DNA of 6,364 nt from a bacterium (lineage in GTDB: Bacteria > Bipolaricaulota > Bipolaricaulia > UBA7950 > UBA9294), in NCBI GenBank assembly GCA_030671645.1, contig DAOVHV010000060.1, positions 1 to 6,364 on the forward strand, read 5' to 3'. This document shows, piece after piece, positions 1 to 4,622 of the stretch (positions are counted from its first letter, which is position 1; every line of letters starts with the position of its first letter). The position numbers were made by a program, and so were the translations under genes. Under the pieces are notes generated by a model that saw nothing but the letters and a program-made list of their open reading frames with translations, ran no database searches and was not told where the DNA came from.

Positions 1-968
1 AGTCGCCCGCCGCCTGCATACAGCACCAGGCTGTCATCAACGGGAGAGACAGCCACGGGGCCGTTGGCTTGATTGATCGAGCTGGTTCGCCAAGTCGCGC
101 CTCCGTCCTGAGAGATGCGCATCACATAGCTGTCACGTTCGTTCGCATACAACGTCTGTCCGTCACCGGAGACTGCAAACGAGTGGATCAGCAGCGAACT
201 CAGATTACCGGCAAACTGGGTCCAGGTTCGTCCTCCGTCCTGACTGCGAAGGAACCCCAAGTTCTCACTCAGATCCTCATAGTTGAGGCCAAACGTGATC
301 AACTCGTCTCCAGCTGTATCGATCTGCCAATACCCATTCCGCCCGCTATTCGAAGCTACAGAGCTGCTCTGCCACGTCTGCCCGTGGTCGGAGGACCAGT
401 ACAGCCCCCCTTCGTAGTATTGGCCGGCAAGTGCTGAGAACGACACCCACCCGCCTTCGGTGCCGATGACGACAGTGTCTGGGGCAACCTCGACCGACGT
501 GATTCGCGATGTCGGAAGAGCATCAGAACTGCGCACCCAGATTTCCCCTCCATCCGTACTGCGATAGAGCCCGGCGCTGGCACTTGGATACTCCCCGATC
601 GGAGGGCCAGGGGAATCGAGTGTGGCCGCATAGAGCCTATCTGGGTTCTCGACATCGAAGGCGATGTCCCAAACCTCGGGATACTGACCATACCAATGCC
701 AAAGCCCTGTTCGCTTGCGACTCCAGGTCTCGCCTCCGTCAACCGAGAGAACGATTCCATTCCGCTCCGTTCCCACAATCACGATGTCCGCATCGGTGGG
801 GTGAACGGCAAGCGATCGGAATGCGCCGTCTCGGTCGGCACCCGAAGGGCCCGTCGGCCCCATCACGACATCCGTCCCCAGGCCTGATGAAATCGTAATG
901 GAGAGACAACCGCTTGCTGCAATTAGCAGTAGCGCCAACGTCATCGAGCAGAGCTTCCTTTGTGACAT
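1..968 (-). CDS. Asp-box beta-propeller lipoprotein (5' part of gene, runs off the left edge)
   Basis: The frame reads without a stop from an ATG at 968 to the window edge, giving 322 complete codons; the C-terminus is missing. The N-terminus is a lipoprotein signal: a short basic region, a hydrophobic run LALLLIAASG, and a lipobox cysteine at residue 21. Five Asp-box motifs (S-x-D-x-G-x-T-W type) follow: SVDGGETW (75-82), STDGGEIW (137-144), SSDHGQTW (192-199), SQDGGRTW (242-249) and SQDGGATW (286-293). Such repeats mark blades of BNR/sialidase, sortilin (Vps10) or YCF48-like propellers. No catalytic sialidase residues can be assigned, so a binding or scaffold role at the cell envelope is more likely than hydrolysis, but the ligand is unknown. 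The start is supported by AAGGAGG at 972-978, although the 3-nt gap is short; the ATG at residue 9 would still keep the lipobox. It is separated from the ferredoxin-like gene by about 160 bp with hairpins, so it is probably a separate unit. Confidence 0.85.
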   Translation of the reverse strand, partial: MSQRKLCSMTLALLLIAASGCLSITISSGLGTDVVMGPTGPSGADRDGAFRSLAVHPTDADIVIVGTERNGIVLSVDGGETWSRKRTGLWHWYGQYPEVWDIAFDVENPDRLYAATLDSPGPPIGEYPSASAGLYRSTDGGEIWVRSSDALPTSRITSVEVAPDTVVIGTEGGWVSFSALAGQYYEGGLYWSSDHGQTWQSSSVASNSGRNGYWQIDTAGDELITFGLNYEDLSENLGFLRSQDGGRTWTQFAGNLSSLLIHSFAVSGDGQTLYANERDSYVMRISQDGGATWRTSSINQANGPVAVSPVDDSLVLYAGGGR

Positions 969-1067
969 ACCCCTCCTTGAAGCCCATCGTAGTGGAATCT
1001 GATTCACATGTCGGCGGGCGTAGCCGGAAGTCCTTATGGCAATCTCGGATCGGTCCTGTTCTCGCAG

Positions 1068-1141
1068 CAACCAATCGGTCTGCAAATGGCAACGCTTCGC
1101 GTTGCTTGGAAGAAAGGCGAGCCTTTCTTCAAACTTGGTTG
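1068..1141. repeat. Two perfect hairpins enclosed by an outer inverted repeat; possible terminator of the ferredoxin-like gene
   Basis: Two adjacent perfect inverted repeats: GCAACGC (1089-1095) with GCGTTGC (1099-1105), loop of 3; and GAAGAAAGGC (1109-1118) with GCCTTTCTTC (1121-1130), loop of 2. Both sit inside a 7-bp outer pair, CAACCAA (1068-1074) and TTGGTTG (1135-1141), so the whole could fold as a three-way junction. The second hairpin overlaps the stop codon of the minus-strand ferredoxin-like gene (1129-1131), fitting a role in 3' end formation or mRNA stability. No run of T follows on either strand, so it is not a textbook intrinsic terminator. On the minus strand the first hairpin contains GCGAAGC, a sequence known to form an unusually stable DNA mini-hairpin. 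Confidence 0.6.
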
Positions 1142-1287
1142 TTAGCGCACTTGCAGCAGCAGATGCATTTCTCGTTATCCACCGTCGGGACATTGAATCC
1201 TTCTTGAAAGATGGCCCCGACAGGACAGAGCGGCAGTGTAGGGCAGGCGTGGGTCTGCGGACAGAGTTCTTCCCGGATGACAATCAT
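1129..1287 (-). CDS. Small ferredoxin-like 4Fe-4S protein, 52 aa, C-terminally short
   Basis: The ATG at 1287 is preceded by AGGAGG (1293-1298) with a 5-nt gap; the stop is TGA at 1129-1131. The 52-residue product has eight cysteines: C9, C15, C21, C41, C43, C44, C45 and C47. The layout CP-x4-CP-x4-CPVGAI, then VDNEKCI, then C41-x2-C44-x2-C47 matches the bacterial-type ferredoxin fold, in which a CPVGAI-like turn pairs with a second CxxCxxC loop. The usual CP(M/V)GAI end after the second loop is absent; the chain stops five residues after C47. In classical ferredoxins the CxxCxxC of one half is completed by the CP cysteine of the other half. C41, C44, C47 and C21 could therefore still hold one 4Fe-4S cluster. 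Two additional cysteines (C43, C45) create a C-I-C-C-C-K-C run. There is no signal peptide, so it is cytoplasmic, probably an electron carrier or sensor. It is co-directional with dsbD; a link to disulfide reduction is inference. The coding call is firm, the role is not. Confidence 0.75.
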   Translation of the reverse strand: MIVIREELCPQTHACPTLPLCPVGAIFQEGFNVPTVDNEKCICCCKCANNQV

Positions 1288-1446
1288 GAGAGCCTCCTAG
1301 GTTCTTATTATGATCGGCTTTTCGTTAGAACCCTGGTACTCCAAACACGATCCATACCCCAACCCGATCCGTACCACAAGGGATCGAATAGGCAGAGCGG
1401 CGAGGCCGGTTTCCAGCAGCTGTTATGTATTGCGTCGCCGGAATTC
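1288..1446. other. Intergenic gap between the two small minus-strand genes
   Basis: Apart from the ribosome binding site AGGAGG (1293-1298) of the ferredoxin-like gene, no gene is seen. An imperfect long-range inverted repeat, CGGCGA near 1398 against TCGCCG near 1435, lies just downstream (minus strand) of the 38-residue gene and could help end its transcript. A CATAAT hexamer lies on the minus strand just upstream of the ferredoxin-like ribosome binding site, but no matching -35 box is visible at normal spacing. Confidence 0.4.
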
Positions 1447-1563
1447 CTAGATCGTGCTCTGTTTCTCGGCCTTCTTGGCCCTCTTGGCGGCGCGCTTCTC
1501 CTTGATTGACTTCTGCGCCTTCTTCTTGTCGTTCGGCCTCTTCTTGTCTTGCGATTTCGCCAT
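1447..1563 (-). CDS. Small Lys/Ala-rich basic protein, 38 aa, unknown function
   Basis: The ATG at 1563 follows GGAGG (1570-1574) at a 6-nt gap; the stop is TAG at 1447-1449. The product starts MAKSQDKKRPNDKKKAQKS and ends with a helical K/R/A-rich tail (KEKRAAKRAKKAEK). About half of the residues are Lys, Arg or Ala, and there is no cysteine, signal peptide or membrane segment. Short proteins beginning MAK(S/G/T)Q-x-KK with a KEKRAAKKAK-like tail occur as conserved hypothetical proteins in several bacterial groups. The charge suggests nucleic-acid or ribosome association, which is inference. The ideal ribosome binding site, the codon-perfect short frame and the family-like N-terminus argue for a real gene. 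It lies about 290 bp downstream of dsbD on the same strand, separated by palindromic repeats, so it probably has its own promoter or is only weakly co-transcribed. Confidence 0.7.
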   Translation of the reverse strand: MAKSQDKKRPNDKKKAQKSIKEKRAAKRAKKAEKQSTI

Positions 1564-1617
1564 GAGATACCTCCAAATCGGGGATTTCGATATCCAGTCT
1601 ACACGAAGACAAGTCAT

Positions 1618-1809
1618 AACTCCCAAGCAACTCAGCTCTAGTCACCCTGCCTCCAAACCTCTTCTTGGGAATCCAGCTGACTGGATTCCCGCAAGGAACA
1701 GGTGCTAGCCTGTTCCCATTCTCACAAGGAACTGGCGATCCTCGATGGAGTTTCGGCATCAGTCAGGAAACTCCCAAGCAACTCGTCTTCACGAGTTGCC
1801 GTTCCCATT
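1618..1809. repeat. Dense palindromic repeat region downstream of dsbD
   Basis: Four perfect hairpins lie in tandem: GGGAATCCAG/CTGGATTCCC (1667-1676 with 1681-1690), GGAACAGG/CCTGTTCC (1695-1702 with 1709-1716), GGAGTTTC/GAAACTCC (1747-1754 with 1767-1774) and GCAACTCGT/ACGAGTTGC (1778-1786 with 1791-1799). The last two are enclosed by GGAAC (1728-1732) and GTTCC (1801-1805). Direct repeats also occur: AACTCCCAAGCAACTC at 1618-1633 and 1769-1784, CAAGGAAC at 1692-1699 and 1725-1732, and GTTCCCATT at 1712-1720 and 1801-1809. The GGGAATCCAG arm resembles short ATTCCC...GGGAAT palindromes that are abundant in some genomes, such as the Neisseria dRS3 type. No coding frame in this stretch is supported. 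Some hairpins may end the dsbD transcript (minus strand). Confidence 0.75.
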
Positions 1810-1857
1810 GCCCCCTCTCCTGTTCGATTCAGCATCTGACCCCGAACTTCTCCGGTG

Positions 1858-3669
1858 CTAATCCTGGCCGGATGCCGTGGCCCGGCCAATGATCTCGAGG
1901 AACTCGTCGGGAGGGACGAAACCGACAATCCGGGTCTCCGGGATTTCTTCTCCGTACGGGTCGAGGAACAGAATGGTCGGAACGCCCTTCACCGCGAATC
2001 GTTCCCGCATGGCCTCGACATCCTCCGAGTGGTACTGAGACACATCCGCTTTGAGGAGCAGAAACGGCTCCATCGCCTCAATGACCCGCTTGTCACTGAA
2101 CGTGTTCCGATCAAGTTCGAGGCACGGGAGGCACCAGTCGGCGTAGAAGTCAACGATCGCCGGCTGCCGTTCTTCCTGCGCCTGCTCAAGCAACACCGGA
2201 TCATAGGTTTGCCAGTCAGCTGACGGAAGGGCCGGCTTGGGGACCACGACGTAGATCCCGACGCCGATGCATGCCAGCGCGATGATCTTCTTGCTGAGAG
2301 AGGAAATCCTCCCTTGCATCGGAAGTCGTCCGAGCCAGCCGATGTACAAGCCGGCGGCCACTGCAAGGGCGAAGAACAGCCAAGAAACAATGAACGCAGG
2401 AAGAAGCGGCGTGAGGAAGTAAACCGCAAGTCCGATCAACGCGAAGCCGAAGACGCGCTCCACGACCGTTAACCAACCGCCGAACTTCGGCAGCCGCCAC
2501 AGACTACCGGCGAATAGCGCCACGACAACGTATGGAGACCCAAGTCCCAAGGCGAGCGTGAAGAACATCCAGAAGCCGCGCCACGGGTCGCCGGACACGC
2601 CGACGTAAGTCAGCAACCCAATGGTGATGGGGGCGACGCACGGCGAGGCCACAATTCCTGAGAAGAGGCCCATGCTCAGGGCGCCCAGCGCTCCGCCCGT
2701 TGACATACCCGGAAGTCGTCGTGTCAGAAATCGTGGCGGTCGGATCGGGTACAAGCCGAACAGGCTTAGTGCAAGGACTATCATGATGGCCGCGATTCCG
2801 GCAAGGACCCAGCGGTTCTGCAGCAAGACCCCGAACATCGACCCGGTCAACGCTGCGACGACTCCCAACACGGAATACGTCAGCGCCATTCCCAACAGAT
2901 AGACCAGTGCAAGCCCCAGCACGCGCCTCGTCCTTCCCTCGCCCTGCTGGTTGAAGTAGCCGATGACGATCGGGATCATCGGGTACGCACACGGAGTGAG
3001 GTTGAGGGCAAGTCCGAGAACAAAAATGGACAGCAGCGCAACCAACCAACCGCGCTCGGTGATAAGCTTCGTGATGAGCTCGCCCCCCGGCGATACAACC
3101 GGTGTTGCTTCCTCCTGAGAGACGGAGACACGCTCGGCCGCCGGAAAGATCTCAGGATTGACAGGCACACTCGGCCGATCGAGACCGACCACCTGAAACG
3201 GAATCATGATGTTCAGTTCTTCGGGGGCCAAACAGGTGAGATCGTCGCAGGCTTGGTACTCCAGCACTGCATCGATCGTCCCCTCTCCAATACGCACAGT
3301 CTTTGACAGCGTCACAGGGAATCGGATGATTGCGATTCCATCGTAGACACCGAGTTCATCTTCGGCGAACTGGAGTCTCCTCATCTCGCCTTCCGGGTAG
3401 ATGATGTCACCCAGCGATACCCCTTCAGGAGGCGTTGCGCGAAGCTCCGTCGGGATGAGGTAATCGGAGGTTGGCGGGTTGGTGTTGATGTGCCAGCCGG
3501 GGGCGATCACGACAATCACCGCGACTTGAAAGCTGCTGCCCGGGTGAACGACATCGAACGACAGCATACTGCTCACCTGAACCACCGGTGTCGCAGATTG
3601 CAATGATTGGGCCTGCGCGGCTACCACGAGGCCCACGACAAGGATGAATAGGCAGAACGTTCGACGAAT
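1858..3669 (-). CDS. dsbD: DsbD, thiol:disulfide interchange protein (603 aa, ATT start proposed)
   Basis: DsbD moves electrons from cytoplasmic thioredoxin across the inner membrane to extracytoplasmic thiol proteins. Numbering from the ATT at 3669, residues 1-20 form a signal peptide (basic start, FCLFILVVGLVV, then AQA before the cut). Residues 30-165 are the N-terminal immunoglobulin-like domain with cysteines C141 and C146 (ACDDLTC). About 209-477 form eight membrane segments with the cysteine pair C227 (LTPCAYP) and C344 (ASPCVAP). About 490-603 form the C-terminal thioredoxin domain with WCLPC (C513, C516) and cis-proline P564 (KGVPT). All six redox cysteines are present and the length is normal for the family. 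The frame stays open up to an ATG at 3897, but residues before the ATT look non-coding and would place up to 76 residues ahead of the signal peptide. The nearest in-frame ATG (3735) lacks a ribosome binding site. The stop is TAG at 1858-1860. The gene is divergent from the cysteine-rich lipoprotein gene. Confidence 0.93.
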   Translation of the reverse strand: MRRTFCLFILVVGLVVAAQAQSLQSATPVVQVSSMLSFDVVHPGSSFQVAVIVVIAPGWHINTNPPTSDYLIPTELRATPPEGVSLGDIIYPEGEMRRLQFAEDELGVYDGIAIIRFPVTLSKTVRIGEGTIDAVLEYQACDDLTCLAPEELNIMIPFQVVGLDRPSVPVNPEIFPAAERVSVSQEEATPVVSPGGELITKLITERGWLVALLSIFVLGLALNLTPCAYPMIPIVIGYFNQQGEGRTRRVLGLALVYLLGMALTYSVLGVVAALTGSMFGVLLQNRWVLAGIAAIMIVLALSLFGLYPIRPPRFLTRRLPGMSTGGALGALSMGLFSGIVASPCVAPITIGLLTYVGVSGDPWRGFWMFFTLALGLGSPYVVVALFAGSLWRLPKFGGWLTVVERVFGFALIGLAVYFLTPLLPAFIVSWLFFALAVAAGLYIGWLGRLPMQGRISSLSKKIIALACIGVGIYVVVPKPALPSADWQTYDPVLLEQAQEERQPAIVDFYADWCLPCLELDRNTFSDKRVIEAMEPFLLLKADVSQYHSEDVEAMRERFAVKGVPTILFLDPYGEEIPETRIVGFVPPDEFLEIIGRATASGQD

Positions 3670-3676
3670 GATTGGC

Positions 3677-3683
3677 TCCTCCT
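3677..3683 (-). promoter_or_regulatory. Ribosome binding site that decides the dsbD start
   Basis: The minus strand reads AGGAGGA here, the strongest ribosome binding match in the dsbD upstream region. An ATT codon follows after 7 nt (3669-3667) and an ATC codon after 4 nt (3672-3670), both in frame with dsbD and directly ahead of RRTFCLFILVV. No ATG, GTG or TTG lies at usable spacing. This points to initiation at ATT, or ATC. Confidence 0.65.
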
Positions 3684-3785
3684 GTGGTCTGAACTGAATC
3701 GTTCGCCTTCCAGTGTATCCAGACCGCGTGATCATTCTATGAAGCTGGTGTGTGCCCTGCTCACTGGATCTCCATCTTGGGTTTG

Positions 3786-3791
3786 TATACT
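3786..3791 (+). promoter_or_regulatory. Possible -10 box for the cysteine-rich lipoprotein gene
   Basis: TATACT in the divergent gap matches the -10 consensus at five of six bases. It would start transcription roughly 65 nt before the ATG at 3864. No convincing -35 hexamer lies 16-18 bp upstream. The overlapping GTATAC is a palindrome, so the same bases could also serve the minus strand. Nothing else is recognisable in 3684-3851. Confidence 0.25.
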
Positions 3792-3863
3792 CCGCCCACT
3801 TCATTAGGGATCGGATGCATTCCGCACGGGCCGACTGTCCGGCGGAAGAAGAAGGAGGTATGT

Positions 3864-4493
3864 ATGGCACGTGTTTCTTGTTGGCAGGCGATCTCACGAT
3901 TAGGAACTCCCGTACGCTTGATAGGAGAAGCCTCCCTCGTTCTTCTTCTTGCGTTGTTGATTGTGTCTTGTGGCTCTTCGAGCGTGGCCAACGAGGAAGA
4001 CGGAGAAGACGTCGTGGCGTCGATCAGAACTGAGCTCATCCCGTCCGAAGGAGCCGCTACCGATTACGACATTCCGCTTTCTCTTGGCAACCTAACGCAA
4101 TTCATCGGCTGGTCGGATTCGATCGTCCTCTCCTCGGCCGAGAGCCGGACGTTTCGGAATGCGTTAGATAGCCTGCCCACGCCTTGCTGCGACGACCACA
4201 AGTTGCTCAGTTGCTGTTGCGAGCGGGACGGGCTGGCCTGCAACCTCGTCCAAAGCGCGAAGGGTCTCACTGCATACCTCATTCACAACTGGGGCTACGA
4301 TGTCGGCGAACTGAAGGACGCGTTGCTTGAGTGGCTGAGGTTCGCCCGACCCGATTACTACATCGCTCGCGAACTCGCCGACAGACGAATGGATCCGGAT
4401 GATTTCAATCTAACGACCTACGGATCCTGCTATCGCAATCTGTGCACCACGGCCATCGCAGTTGGCGGTTGCGGAGGGATGGAGAGCCTGTAG
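3864..4493 (+). CDS. Cysteine-rich lipoprotein with CCC cluster and CGGM tail, unknown function
   Basis: The ATG at 3864 follows AAGGAGG (3852-3858) at 5 nt and gives 209 residues. A signal with the hydrophobic run ASLVLLLALLIVSC ends in lipobox cysteine C36, followed by a Ser-rich and acidic linker, so the protein should be lipid-anchored outside the cytoplasmic membrane. The mature domain holds nine further cysteines: C108-C109 (LPTPCCDDHK), C117-C118-C119 (SCCCERDG), C126 (LACNLVQSAKG), C189 and C194 (GSCYRNLC) and C203 (GGCGGM near the end). Between them lies a helical stretch, about 130-165 (GLTAYLIHNWGYDVGELKD). The P-C-C...C...C-N layout followed by a helix is loosely like the PCYCGC-motif lipoproteins, but I cannot assign it to that family. 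Likely roles are metal or cofactor binding or a disulfide relay; the choice is open. It is divergent from dsbD and lies 129 bp before the thioredoxin-CcdA fusion on the same strand, suggesting that these membrane reductants act on it. Confidence 0.87.
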   Translation: MARVSCWQAISRLGTPVRLIGEASLVLLLALLIVSCGSSSVANEEDGEDVVASIRTELIPSEGAATDYDIPLSLGNLTQFIGWSDSIVLSSAESRTFRNALDSLPTPCCDDHKLLSCCCERDGLACNLVQSAKGLTAYLIHNWGYDVGELKDALLEWLRFARPDYYIARELADRRMDPDDFNLTTYGSCYRNLCTTAIAVGGCGGMESL

Positions 4494-4622
4494 GAACACC
4501 TTGGGAGGCTGGAAACTCGGGGGGCATGTAAAGAAATCCCCTGACGAGTCCGGCAATTTGCGTTTACCCCGTTAGACAGGCCCGATCCGTATAGCCTCTC
4601 CGCGGGTGAGAAGGAGTTTGGA
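4494..4622 (+). other. Gap between lipoprotein and fusion genes with an imperfect hairpin and a ribosome binding site
   Basis: An imperfect stem combines ACTCG (4515-4519) with CGAGT (4545-4549) and an inner GGGG with CCCC (4538-4541). It may be an attenuator, partial terminator or processing site; no T run follows. AAGGAG at 4611-4616 lies 6 nt ahead of the TTG start of the next gene. The spacing and shared direction are compatible with one transcript, but an independent promoter cannot be excluded. Confidence 0.4.

Noticed and set aside
356..778. Minus-strand open frame of 140 codons within the Asp-box gene
   Set aside because: It is a shadow in another frame of the Asp-box lipoprotein, whose repeats are unambiguous.
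1325..1759. Minus-strand open frame of 144 codons across the small basic gene and repeats
   Set aside because: It runs through palindromic repeats, has no ribosome binding site and overlaps a better supported short gene in a different frame.
1068..1809. Integron attC sites or a gene cassette holding the small genes
   Set aside because: TAAC/GTTA-like ends and hairpins are suggestive, but no GTTRRRY core is paired with a matching inverse core at the right places, and no integrase is present.
3632..3669. Twin-arginine (Tat) signal in the DsbD N-terminus (RRTFCL)
   Set aside because: The RRxF match is present, but DsbD is a polytopic protein of a family inserted by Sec/SRP, and the hydrophobic core is long and strong; the match is probably chance.
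3735..3897. Upstream extension of dsbD to the ATG at 3735 or 3897
   Set aside because: Neither ATG has a convincing ribosome binding site, the added residues are not signal-like, and the longest version overlaps the promoter region and ribosome binding site of the divergent lipoprotein gene.
3860..4033. Alternative ATG at 3860 just after the ribosome binding site
   Set aside because: It is only one base from AAGGAGG and its frame lacks a lipobox or any domain; the ATG at 3864 gives the lipoprotein.
4563..4595. Promoter TTTACC ... TATAGC before the fusion gene
   Set aside because: The spacing between the two hexamers is 21 bp, too long for a normal sigma-70 type promoter, and both match weakly.
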